Part shown: positions 22,493-32,179 of the stretch, piece after piece
Layout: every line of letters begins with the position of its first letter
Position numbering within the stretch: position 1 is the first letter of the stretch
Origin: Aedes albopictus
Taxonomy: Eukaryota; Arthropoda; Insecta; Diptera; Culicidae
Assembly: GCF_035046485.1 (NCBI RefSeq)
Contig: NC_085138.1
Span: 360,347,238-360,411,237 of the forward strand
DNA length: 64,000 bases
Direction of reading: 5' to 3'
The notes under the pieces: generated by a model
Seen by the model: only the letters and a program-made list of their open reading frames with translations
The model's database searches: none
Told to the model about the DNA's origin: nothing
Program-made: the position numbers and the translations under genes

Positions 22493-22500
22493 CCAAGTTA

Positions 22501-23180
22501 ATTTTGTTGATATTTATATAAAATTATTAAGTTTACTCAAATTCCTAATATCGCACCTGAATCGGATGTTATAATCTATTTGCTCTTTAATTACCTCTAT
22601 AACCTTGCCCGCACATTCACATCCGGGCTTCACAATCATCTGTTTTCGCCTCTTGTCGCCCCTCGGGAAACGCAGCGAGTATTGTATTGACTAGGTATAC
22701 CCAAGATAAGGAGAAAGTGTTGCAACTCTCTCATCGTATCGCATCGCACCTCGCACCGTCGTTCAAGAGCAACAACAAACACACTTCAAAACTTGTACCC
22801 GTTTCCTGCTTTCCTCTTCTCGATCCAATGTTTATTTATGAAGCTGGCTTGGCTGAACGACCACGCCAAGCCGTCATCGTTGCACATTGCACATGCACCA
22901 CCGCCGCACCAACCCATATCAAGATCATCGACTTCGTCGCGCACCATACTGATTTATAATGTTGGAAAAGCTCCCCTCACATCCAAGCACCCGCTAGGTA
23001 CTCTTCGCCCAAAGTCATCCGGCGTGCTCCGATTAGCAGCCAGCGCGACGACCGGAGAAAAATGAGTAGCAAAAAAAAAAACAACAATTCAAACAGTAGG
23101 GCGACCTAACCTAACTGATTGATGCTTAGGTTAGGCCTAATGGCTGGGTTCGATCGATCATCCGGCGCACTTCCGTTGCG
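22501..23180. other. low-repeat segment, no gene assigned
   Basis: GC-richer stretch at 22700-23060 with ACCACCGCCGCACCAACC and no family repeat, then a small inverted repeat CCTAACCTAA...TTAGGTTAGG near 23105-23138. The open frames lack recognisable domains. Confidence 0.4.
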
Positions 23181-23629
23181 TACTATAGGTACCTGTACGC
23201 GTTCGTGCGATTAGCGAGTGAGTGAGTCAATCGGTTAATCGACCTCTTGCCATCGAGCATCGAGCTGTATAAGCAAGCTGATATGCTGTGCACCTTGCGC
23301 ATTCCTACGTCACTAGCAAAATAATCAACGGCTTGTTCCGAAGCGCGCGGTGGCCTCAATTGGGTCAGTGCGTTGAACAGTGTTGTGCGTCCAGCTGGCA
23401 GCGGGTGGATAACTTTGACGATATGAAATGGCCATTTTGTAGTTTTGATAGAATCACAGTAGTTGGAAGTTGTGTGGACAGGGGTTCCCACATATTCTTC
23501 GGTAATCACAGTGAAAATACTGTCATTGGCGTTGTAGTTGTCTGAAGCAACCATAGCCTGAAAGGACCTGAGTCAGGTGGAATGTTACTTCCCCATGGCG
23601 CCTGTTAACCCAACTATTTACCCTCGAGA

Positions 23630-23917
23630 TCAACCTGTAAGTGACCATGGAGGCCAACCTCCTTGAGAGACCATTAACATATCCTCGGTATGCCTCAACA
23701 TTCTGTTGAGGATGATCTTTTCGAGCACCTTCCCGGCAGTGTCGATGAAGCATATTGGTCTATATGCCAAAGGGTCTACGGGTGGTTTCCCTGCCCTGGG
23801 TAATAGAACCAGGCTCTGCCGCTTCCAAACCTCAGGGAAAACTCCTTCGTCATGGCATTTCTGCATAGCAGACCTGAACATCCCGGAAGCCTCTGCAATA
23901 GTTACTTTTAAGGTCAA
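23630..23917 (-). pseudogene. R1-type reverse transcriptase N-terminal fragment
   Basis: It contains FPEVWKRQSLVLLPRAGKPP, AYRPICFIDTAGKVLEKII and LNRMLRHTED, which are RT blocks 0-2 of R1-type LINEs. The frame then breaks in SQGGWPPWS, where the family normally has QFGFRKGRST, and joins C-terminal sequence. The catalytic DD motif is missing. Confidence 0.82.
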
Positions 23918-25092
23918 GTTCGGAACTCCGTGTGGACATGGGGCCTTACCTACGCTAAGGGTATATCCCCCTCATCGCCCCAGTCCCCGGCTGTACTACA
24001 AAATGAGGCCAAGGACTTGGATCATGTGGCGGAAAAAATCCCTCGATGATCCCCTCCGACATCTCTGCATCGAACGAACGCGAGTGCACCGCTGCCAGCT
24101 CATCGCTGTCTGAACCAAGTAGGTTTCGGTCACTGCGGAGCGCTTCCCTAAAAACCCCTTCATCGAAGTATGATGTCTTCCACCTGCGAGGGCTTGGCCT
24201 TTGCCTAGTCGCCTCTTACTCTACCCGCTGCCTGCTGCTGTTGTAGTTGATACTGTAGCGAACCGCCAGATGATTGCTGTGTGTGAGTGTAACCATCATC
24301 TACCCTCCAGTTCGAACTACTTGTTAGGCCAGGACTACAAAAAGTCGCTCCATTCCGACTAAAGGTACTTTTGGAACCGACATTAGCAAGATCTCCAGAC
24401 ATCTAGCATAGCCAGTGCCTCTGGCAGGATCTGATCCCATAGCTTCGTAAGACGGCTTCCACATTCCACGGCTCAGGCATTGAAGTCACCCGCTATTACC
24501 ACCGGCCTTCGCCCTGTCAGCACGGTCGTCATACAGGCCAGCATCGGCGTGTACTCCTCGATTGACCACCGTGGAGGCGCATATCAGCTACAGAAGAAGA
24601 CCCCGTTTACTTTGGAGACCACAAAGCTCTCGTGTGTAGTAGACACCAACTCCTGGACGGGGTATTTACCCGTCGTCCATGTCGCCGCCATTTAACCGGA
24701 GTACCGGACCCATCCGCAACCCAATTTCCGTTGCCGGCGGATACTCAGTATCATGGCGATACCCGTCCTCCACTCAGACACCGCCTGACAAAGCAGTTGC
24801 TGAGCCGCATCACAGTGGTTCAGGTTCAGCTGCATTACTTGGAATGTGATGTGTCAGCTACGATTCTTCTGAAGGGCGGACACCTTGAAGCTCCCGTTGG
24901 GTTCTTGTTGTTCGTGGATTTTCCGGAACAAATCAAACACGTGGACTCGTGCAGCCTATACCGTTTGCTTCTGTCAGCGCCTTTACAGTCTCATGACTTG
25001 TGTCCAGGCTCAAGATACCTGAAGTAAACCTCTCGTACAAGGTCAGTTGGCATACTGACCAGCTGACCTTCAGCTTCTTTAGTTCAACGAAC

Positions 25093-25488
25093 TTATCCGT
25101 ATCCGCCACAGGTGAATACGTCCGGCCGGTGTCCCTGCCGGGCCCTTTCGTAGTCGGACGGCTGCGGTTGCCATCTACACCTCACAGTGTTGCCGCAGTG
25201 CCGTGACGAGCTCTTCCGCGTTGGTGATCTCGTTTTCACCATCAGAGTCGCCTCTGCTGTAAGACCCCTTACCTCGACACTCTCGCCAAGGACCTCTTCT
25301 GCCAGACTTTTGTAGGCCGCACCCTTGCATTCCTTGTCACGCCTCAGCTCGAGGATTATTTCATCCGCACCAGTACGTCTAATACTGCGCACGTCGGCTC
25401 CCAGATCCACGGGCTTGGTGTCGCTCCGCATCGCCTTCACAAGACGTCCGAATAAGACTGTTCGGTCTTGATGACGAGCGCTTGGCAC
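25093..25488 (-). pseudogene. R1-type ORF1 (gag-like) fragment
   Basis: A 131-residue open frame. Its middle, DLGADVRSIRRTGADEIILELRRDKECKGAAYKSLAEEVLG, shows the RIRRT-x-GE-x-L/I-x-x-EL pattern conserved in R1-clade ORF1 proteins upstream of the zinc knuckles, which would bind the element RNA. The knuckles that should follow are lost to frame decay. Confidence 0.72.
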
Positions 25489-25799
25489 CTACTCTTTTAC
25501 GGCTTGGTTTGAAATCCTTAGCATCCTCAAACTGCGGCTTTTTCTTCTTCCGTTCAACTTTCGTTCAAAGGGGGTCCTCCCCTTGCGGTTCGCCCTACTC
25601 TGTGTTTACTGAAGGCCTAAAAACGGTCACCATCCCCTGTTTCCTTCCACCCGAGACGGGCTAGCCTACCCTTCCCAGCTTTCCAGGACGCTTGACTGGG
25701 GTCCAATTTGCCGGGATTATTGCCGACCTTTGGGGTTAATATCCACTTAGCCTCACGGACACCGCAAGATAGCTCTATCCAGTCTTACGTTTTATAATT

Positions 25800-26740
25800 G
25801 TATAGGAGTATCTGAGAACTCTCTAGAACACTCTAGAGGCTATCTGATCTACAAGTATAATCAGTGATCTATTGGAGCATTATAAATGAAATGTATAATT
25901 TCACAGCTTCATGTAACTATGTGTTTTCAAGTGGTGAGTTCATTGCCAGTTTGAGGATCTCCAAGAACTTCCGTATAGGTGATCGGATCTACCAACGTAG
26001 TTGGTTGTGTCTAAGGGTCGATTTCTTCACCTCGGCTTAACCGGTAAGCCAGGCTTCCTCATATAGTTAAACCTGGTTTAACGGTGAAGAAATCGGCCCT
26101 AAGAGCTTCATGACTAAGGTTCATACTTACACATCCTAGGTAGATATGATCTATCAATTGGTGAGCTCGATGTTTCTTTAAGGGTCTCCAAGAACTCCCT
26201 TGAGTAAATGTCATCGAACCTACGAGAGCTACTGGTTGTATCCACAAAAATTATGAATGAAGTTCATACTCACACAGCCTCAGGTATCTTTGTTCAATCA
26301 TGTGGTGTGTTCTATGATTATATAGAAGTATCCGAAAACTCCTCGGGGTATAGGCCGTCGGATCTACAAGCGTGATCAGTGATCTATCTAACATTATGAA
26401 TGAAATTTGTAGTGAGTTCATTGTCTGTTTGAGGATCTCCAAGAACTCCATTGCATGCTTCATTGAGTATAGGTCATTGGACCTACTAAGATATTTGGTA
26501 GGCTACTATGGTCTACCAAGTGATGAGTTCTATGATTCATTAAGGGAACTTCCTAATAAGGGTTATCGAATAAGGGGTAAGGGTAATAGGGTCTATGAGA
26601 GTTACTAGTTGTTTGTAAGAGCATTATGAATGAGGTTCATACTCACACAGCTTCAGGCATCTACGTTTTATCAAGTGTTAAGTTCTTTTATTGTATAAGA
26701 GATCGAGATCTTCCTGGAGTTTAGGTCATCTGATCTACTA
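25800..26740 (+). repeat. degenerate ~190-bp tandem repeats
   Basis: Blocks recur in the order TTCATACTCACACAGC, TATCAAGTGGTGAGTTC, GGATCTCCAAGAACTCC, GTATAGGTCATCGGATCTAC, AGAGCATTATGAATGA. Copies begin near 25896 (decayed), 26119, 26261 and 26636, with deletions in between. There is no coding capacity. Confidence 0.75.
26014..26100. mobile_element. 87-bp foldback MITE flanked by TAA
   Basis: The ends GGGTCGATTTCTTCACC and GGTGAAGAAATCGGCCC are inverted partners. TAA stands directly outside both ends, as expected for PIF/Harbinger-type insertion. It lies inside the ~190-bp repeat unit. Confidence 0.78.
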
Positions 26741-26749
26741 ATGCTTTGG

Positions 26750-26950
26750 AACCCCCATGAAACCTTTCAATCCCCCTAAAATCCTCCTGAAATGTCCTAA
26801 ATCGCAATAAAACGCCTTGAAACGCTTTAAAACGTCTTGAAACACCTTTGGAGCCCCCGTGAAGCTTGTGCCTATAAAGCCAAGCCCTCTCAAAGCCCTC
26901 TGAAACCTCCTGAAACACCCTGAAACGCATGGAAACGCCACGCTGCTAAA
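26750..26950 (-). repeat. family B degenerate repeat array
   Basis: Repeating CCTGAAACGCCTTGAAACGC words, the reverse complement of the GTTTCAGGGG-type unit. Confidence 0.75.
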
Positions 26951-27115
26951 CCCCCAGGTTTAAGGTTGGTGTTCAAAGGAGCGGAACCATTGTCACGCGG
27001 TGGCACATGCTCCTGGACGATATCATTATCATCGGATTCAACCCTCAGGCCATGGATGTGGCGTTCATACCTTCAAGAGGGAGATTGTAACGATTGGGCT
27101 TACGATCAACACTAC

Positions 27116-27355
27116 TGTGAATACCGGGCAACTCACTGGAACAATCCGTTCCCAGCCATCTTAGCAAACTGCAGTAGAATCACTTGGCATAATACGGAAC
27201 CTCACGGTGATGGCGTCTTGCTCCGCCAACAGTCCACTCGTCAATGAGGCAGCATCACACTGACGACGACCCCGTCATGGTGCTGGCTGTCACTGATGCT
27301 TGCTAGGGGAAATACACGCATGGGAAATGCTACTCAGCTTTGTTCATACCCCACA
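27116..27355 (-). repeat. 3' LTR (minus orientation)
   Basis: 240 bp, starting TGTGAATACCGG and ending CATACCCCACA on the plus strand. I see no difference from 29233-29472. Confidence 0.92.
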
Positions 27356-27370
27356 TTCTCCCTCTTCTCC
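27356..27370 (-). other. polypurine tract of the LTR element
   Basis: On the minus strand this reads GGAGAAGAGGGAGAA directly before the LTR, the position where plus-strand DNA synthesis is primed. Confidence 0.82.
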
Positions 27371-27829
27371 GAAAAAAAAAAAGTTTTCGACTAGCAGGCT
27401 TGTCATTTTTACGCTCAAACCCTCAATTTCGTTCTCTTCATCCTTATGGCACCAATGCAAGCGCACGTCTCGTTATGTAGCCGGCCCTGTTTTTCTCTCA
27501 CTCAAATCAATCGTTATTCACGATTGCGAAAATTCGACGCATTCAACGAAAACGAACATATTTTGTAAGAATTATTTGTCAAAAAAGAAAAAAAAACAAG
27601 AGATTAACGAATTTGAGATTTATCAGACTAAAGATTCCGTATATCATACAACTCCATTTTCAATGCTTCAATGTGATGGTACAGATGGACCATATATAAC
27701 ACACAAATGTTCTTCATTATACGAAAATAGATTCTACAAAACGAGTTCAAAAGAGGTTCTACAACATATTTTCAGTAGATATGTTTTCATTGCGTACTTC
27801 GAATTTTAAACTGTTTTACGATATGCAAT

Positions 27830-28690
27830 TTTTATGGGCGGTTTTCATTGCACGTCCCTGCATTTTCCTCACGCACAGCTTTCGGCAATTATCATGCAAC
27901 GCCATTTCCTTAGACGGGTTTCTTTACACATCGCTGCATTTTCCTGATGCAAACAATTTTCGGCAGTTTTTCAATAACATTTCCTTGGACGGATTTCATT
28001 TCACGTCCCTGTATTTTCCTTATACAGAAAAAAAATTTTCGGCGGTTATCCAACAACGCCTTTATCTTGGACGGTTTTCACTACACGTCCCTGCATTTTC
28101 TTTATGCAGAATAATTTTCGGCAGTTATCCAAAAATGCCGTTTCCTTGGACGGTTTTCATTACACGTCCCTGCATTTTCCTTATGCAGAAAAATTGTCGG
28201 CGGTTATCCAACAACGCCTTTACCTTGGACGGTTTTCATTACACGTCCCTGCATTTTCTTTATGCAGAATAATTTTTGGCGGTTATCCAAAAATGCCGTT
28301 TCCTTGGACGGTTTTCATTACACGTCCCTGCATTTTCTTTATGCAGAAAAATTTTCGGCGGTCATCCAACAGCGCCTTTACCTTGGACGGTTTTCACTAC
28401 ACGTCCCTGCATTTTCTTTATGCAGAATAATTTTCGGCGGTTATCCAAAAAATGCCGTTTCCTTGGACGGTTTTCATTACACGTCCCTGCATTTTCCTTA
28501 TGCAGAAAAAATGTCGGCGGTTATCCAACAACGCCTTTACCTTGGACGGTTTTCATTACACGTCCCTGCATTTTCTTTATGCAGAATAATTTTCGGCGGT
28601 TATCCAAAAAATGCCGTTTCCTTGGACGGTTTTCATTACACGTCCCTGCATTTTCCTTATGCAGAAAAATTTTCGGCGGTTCGAAACGCC
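27830..28690 (-). repeat. 79-bp tandem array, about 11 copies, inside the LTR element
   Basis: Units recur at about 79-bp steps, recognised by TTGGACGGTTTTCATTACAC and CGTCCCTGCATTTTC. Starts are near 27832, 27912, 27988, 28068, 28147, 28226, 28305, 28384, 28463, 28542 and 28621. Inner copies alternate two variants (CCAACAACGCCTTTACC versus CCAAAAATGCCGTTTCC), so the later expansion unit is a 158-bp dimer. The outer left copies are most diverged. Frames through it repeat GRFSLHVPAFSLCR-like text but shift with each copy, so this is not a protein repeat. Confidence 0.93.
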
Positions 28691-29213
28691 ATTAATATGC
28701 CCAACCAAAAACCCGAGCAAAAACCAACCCAACCAACCAACGCCGCGAGAATTTTACGGCAACATGCACAATAGTCAAACACCTCTATCATCATGCACAT
28801 CAACCTGTTTGCATTTACCGTTCAACCGAGCGACAACACGAGCATGTACGATCCGAGGAATCAACGAAAGCGCGATCATCCATGCCGAGCAAGAACATGA
28901 AGACATGCATGCAATCATCGACCGACCACCTATCCACAGCGTGCTACCAGTCGACAACAAAAATCAACCACGTCACCGCGCCTTTGTTCATGTGTTTGTG
29001 CTAGAACCAAGGCTAAAACAGAACGCGGTTGGCATGACAAAAACTTTCCGCGCTCTAGCTTTCGTCAGGAACCGCAGAATTGCAACACCCACTTCACTGT
29101 GTTTGCAGCACCACCACACACTTCACACACCAAAACGATTTGTTTTCTCTCACTGTTTTTATGCCAAGTGATTCTACCTATTTTATGATTAACTTGTTAT
29201 TGATTATGATGCA

Positions 29214-29231
29214 CTCCTGGCAGGATCGCCA
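29214..29231 (-). other. primer binding site of the LTR element
   Basis: One base inside the 5' LTR (minus strand), the sequence TGGCGATCCTGCCAGGAG begins with TGG, complementary to a tRNA 3' CCA. It closely resembles the primer sites matching insect arginine tRNAs. Exact tRNA assignment needs the species tRNA set. Confidence 0.78.
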
Positions 29232-29232
29232 A

Positions 29233-29472
29233 TGTGAATACCGGGCAACTCACTGGAACAATCCGTTCCCAGCCATCTTAGCAAACTGCAGTAGAATCAC
29301 TTGGCATAATACGGAACCTCACGGTGATGGCGTCTTGCTCCGCCAACAGTCCACTCGTCAATGAGGCAGCATCACACTGACGACGACCCCGTCATGGTGC
29401 TGGCTGTCACTGATGCTTGCTAGGGGAAATACACGCATGGGAAATGCTACTCAGCTTTGTTCATACCCCACA
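29233..29472 (-). repeat. 5' LTR (minus orientation)
   Basis: 240-bp direct repeat partner of 27116-27355, followed on the plus strand by the ACTAC duplication. Confidence 0.92.
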
Positions 29473-29639
29473 ACTACAAAGACCGAGTACACGATTTTTG
29501 GTCATTAACGTCGGTCTTGATATCAACTCTAGTGGCGTGCGATAATGAGGTTACCCGTGAGATGAGAAGACGGCTGCGAGTCAGGCCTTTTTCGGTCTGC
29601 AAAACCAGCTGAAGTCCCGTAGACTGCGAACGAAGACAA

Positions 29640-29895
29640 GACTGAGATTTTTTTCCGGACGCTGAATGGTGTACGTTGAGAGCAGTTTTAAAAGACACGG
29701 ACACGTTTAATGTTTCCAGTGAGCTATTCGCTCTTTGAAGGAAGCACGACACTAGACAACGGACTAGCATGCAACGCCCAGTGGCACAGCCGAAAACTTT
29801 TCTTGATAGCTGCGATGGGAATCGAGCCCACGCCCCTCAGCACGATGCGACTAAATGCTTGGTGACACTTGCCGCACGACCACGAAGCCAGTTGA
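29640..29895 (-). mobile_element. tRNA-headed SINE inside the old LINE
   Basis: The minus-strand head near 29893 reads TGGCTTCGTGGTCGTGCGG, then GGGCTCGATTCCCATCGC as B box. LINE coding blocks stop before it (about 29640) and resume after it (about 29900), marking it as an insertion. Boundaries are approximate and no clear duplication was found. Confidence 0.72.
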
Positions 29896-31364
29896 TCGGA
29901 GAACCTTTGGAGGCTTCGGACGTAAAAGGCTGTGAACATGTTTTGGCGGTAAACTGGAGGACGGCATCTGGCGGCGTCAGCTCGAACTACGTATTGTAAC
30001 AAGTATAAAAAGAGACGCATATAATAAAGCGAATAAAACACGGTAGGCTGCGGTGGGCTGGGTACATAGCTCGTACGCCGGAGGAACGACAAGCTCAAAC
30101 CATATTCAGCATAGAACCAGGAAACGACCATTAGCATTGTAGAAGGCCGCGCACATGCTGTTTTTGGCAGTGGAGGAGAACCTAAGAACTCTAAACTAGA
30201 CTCTAAATGTTCAGGGCGACTGGAAGCGATTTGCCCAAGACCTCGACCAATGGAGGTGAATGCTTGACTCGGCGTAGGTTTACGCGAGTTGTGGCTTATC
30301 AAGTCTCAAATTCACTGAGATCTCTTAAGGTGGAACAAGGCTGAATTTCGGGAGGACCGATCGATGATGGATCAAATGTTTACCTTGCGGCTGAACGAAA
30401 TTTATACCTCGTTTCTGGACGGAATATATTGAAATCGTGAGATCTGCTTTTTCACTGAACAGTAAATGCACCCGAAGAAGCGATGGCCAAGGTGTGTTTA
30501 AAGGGAAGAGCAAAGGAAGGTTGCAGGGGCATTTCAGGGGTCCCAAGGGGATTCAGCGGGGTACCAGGAGATCTCAGGGGAGTTTTCGGGGGTCTGAAGG
30601 GGTTTTCGAATGCACTACAGAGAGTTTCAGAGGATTTTCGACGGGCCTTGGAGGCATTATAGGTACATTTTAGAGGGTTTCCAAGGGTGAGCCTCACGTG
30701 CGATATATGGGGCCCGAGTCATGAAAGCCCCGGAAGTACCAGAGCATTTTTAGGCTGGATGCAGAGGCGTTGCGGAGACGTTTTCGGGTATTTCGGAGGG
30801 TCTCATATACGTGACATGGGATCCGAGAGTGTTTCAGGGGGATTCAGAGCATTTTCAACGGGATTCAGAGGCGTTACGGAGGCTTTTTCGGGTATTTCAG
30901 ATACGTTACATGGAAGGGTTTTAAGAGGGATTTAGGAATTCAGAGGCGTTACGGAGAAGTTTTCGGGAGTTTCGGAGGGTCTCAGGTGCGTTACTGAGGT
31001 CCGCGGGGGGTTTTAGGGGGTCTTTTAGGCATTTCAAGATGTTTCTGGAGATTTTCGGCGGGTTTCGGAGGCGTTTTCGGTGGTTCCGGAGTGTTTCAAG
31101 TGCGTTACATGGGGTTCATAAGGGTATCAGGCGAATTTCGAAGGCATTTCAGGAAGTATCAGAAGATTCAGAGACCCCATAACATTATCTTTTGAAACGC
31201 CTCTGAAATGTCCTTTGATATAAGGGTGTTCTTGAAATTCTCTGATGCGGCCTTGACCTGAACTGCCTCGAAACGCCCCTGAGAGCTCCGCAATCCCATC
31301 GAAACGCCCCTGAAATCATCATAATCAATTCGAAATGCTTCTAAACCCCTTTGGATGCCTTTAA

Positions 31365-31565
31365 GGACAAGGTATTTGGAGTACATTGCTCAAAATTTCT
31401 GGAGCACCGTTTTTTAGAACCGTTGAACGGATTTGGATTAAAATGCATCACGCTGTTGACAACCACTGAACAATTAGCGTGATGCATTTTCATCCAAATC
31501 CGTTCAACGGTTCTAAAAAACGGTGCTCTAGAAATTTTGAGCTATGTACTCCAAATACCTTGTCC
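31365..31565. mobile_element. TTAA-flanked foldback MITE, ~90-bp arms
   Basis: The arms 31361-31454 and 31476-31569 are near-perfect inverted complements. The TTAA tetranucleotide sits at both outer ends and the arms begin GGACAAGGTATTTGGAG. The loop is 21 bp. Confidence 0.9.
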
Positions 31566-31813
31566 TTAATGGGCTCCAGAAACTTCCTTAAACGCACCTG
31601 AAAACCCCTTTAAACGCCCCTGAAATACTATCTAAGTAGCATCCCTAAAATCTCTAGGAACGTCCTTAAAAACGTTCTTGAAACCCTCTGAAATGGTTTT
31701 GAAATGCCTTCAGATGTCCCTCAAACCCCTTGTAACGCCCTTTAAAAGCTGATTTGCCTTGTAGCCCCTTGAACGTTCCTGAAACCCCCTTAATACTGTT
31801 GAAATTCCTGTCA

Positions 31814-31904
31814 GGTGTTCTGTCAGGTTTTGTTGGCATTTCAATGAGATAACGGAGAATTATCTCATTGAAACGCCAACAAAACCGGACAGAACACCCC
31901 TGGA
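31814..31904. repeat. 91-bp palindrome
   Basis: GGTGTTCTGTCAGGTTTTG and its complement CAAAACCGGACAGAACACC form arms of about 40 bp around a short GGAGAA spacer, continuing inward with CATTTCAATGAGATAA. It is a hairpin, probably a small MITE. Confidence 0.85.
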
Positions 31905-32129
31905 AAAACCCCTGAAACGCCCCTAAAGCCCCTAAACCCATTTTTCGGGCTCACTGCGAACTTTCTGGATACCCCCTTGTCACCCCCAACGACGGTACAT
32001 TTTTAGTATATGCACCGCCAGCCATATATGCATAAAAAGAGTTTCTAGTGTATAAAGAAATGAAGGAAGCTTTTGGTCATCTAGGAATGAGACTGCGAGG
32101 ATGTGATTAACAATAAACATGTTTGGTAG

Positions 32130-32175
32130 TTGAGACCCTGCATCCTGTTGACCCAAAGTTTGAGAACCACTAATC
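32130..32175 (+). mobile_element. possible hAT right end, orphan
   Basis: Read on the minus strand, the segment gives AGTGGTTCTCAAACTTTGGG, a classic hAT-type terminus. No matching left end was found upstream, so the rest is probably lost. Confidence 0.4.
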
Positions 32176-32179
32176 TAAG

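Larger units (their letters stand above)
18715..22500 (-). mobile_element. Loa/I-group LINE, ORF2 nearly complete but disrupted
   Basis: Reading on the minus strand, the order is endonuclease, reverse transcriptase, RNase H, and a terminal cysteine/histidine module, then a 3' UTR to about 18715. An RNase H domain after the reverse transcriptase is characteristic of the I/Loa group, which includes Aedes Lian-type elements. The 5' end starts at the endonuclease, with no ORF1 (gag), so it is 5'-truncated. Several stops and frameshifts make it inactive. I did not find target-site duplications. Confidence 0.85.
23540..25760 (-). mobile_element. R1-type LINE remnant, heavily deleted
   Basis: Pieces in order on the minus strand are: an ORF1-like frame at 25488-25093 (VRSIRRTGADEIILELRRD, a typical R1-group gag block); endonuclease remnants around 24740-24205 with LANVGSKSTFSRNGA and WRVDDGYTHT; an RT start at 23917-23630 with PEVWKRQSLVLLPRAGKPP and AYRPICFIDTAGKVLEKII; and a terminal block HLTQVLSGYGCFRQL at about 23590-23527. 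The RT catalytic region is absent, which points to an internal deletion. Multiple frames are used. R1-group membership follows from the family blocks. rDNA targeting is not implied. Confidence 0.78.
27116..29472 (-). mobile_element. non-autonomous LTR retrotransposon carrying a tandem array
   Basis: Two 240-bp direct repeats (27116-27355 and 29233-29472) appear identical by eye and have TG...CA ends. They are flanked by a 5-bp duplication, ACTAC (27111-27115 and 29473-29477). A tRNA-complementary primer site and a polypurine tract lie at the ends expected for a minus-strand element. The 1877-bp interior has no gag, protease, RT or integrase; most of it is a 79-bp tandem array. It is therefore a TRIM/LARD-like element that must be mobilised in trans. 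The identical LTRs suggest a recent insertion. Confidence 0.92.
26955..30300 (+). mobile_element. old LINE fragment interrupted by LTR element and SINE
   Basis: Before the LTR element the plus strand carries HMLLDDIIIIGFNPQAMDVAF, a decayed F/Y-x-DD catalytic region, and EIVTIGLTINTT. After it comes KTEYTIFGH, and from about 29550 LVACDNEVTREMRRRLRV. After the SINE, 29940-30270 reads FGGKLEDGIW and RLRWAGYIARTPEERQ, ending with GDWKRFAQDLDQWR. These are consecutive blocks of one LINE ORF split by two later insertions. The reading frame is broken many times. Confidence 0.82.
30480..31960 (+). repeat. family B degenerate 12-bp repeat field
   Basis: Long run of GGGGCGTTTCAG-like words, first in plus orientation (30480-31165), then with complementary TGAAACGCCCC words (31190-31350 and 31560-31930). 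It hosts a TTAA MITE and a second palindrome. Open frames are low-complexity artefacts. Confidence 0.8.

Noticed and set aside
23183..23520. extension of the R1-type LINE
   Set aside because: The minus-strand frame there has none of the R1 blocks, so the element was ended near 23540.
27830..28690. CRISPR-like array
   Set aside because: Units of 79 bp are contiguous with no unique spacers, and the array lies inside an LTR element of a eukaryotic genome.
28262..28774. protein of 170 residues with repeats
   Set aside because: The repeat text arises from the 79-bp DNA array. Several frames show the same words and the frame shifts between copies.
31800..32175. complete hAT element ending at 32175
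   Set aside because: Only a right-end-like motif is present. No matching left end or 8-bp duplication was found.
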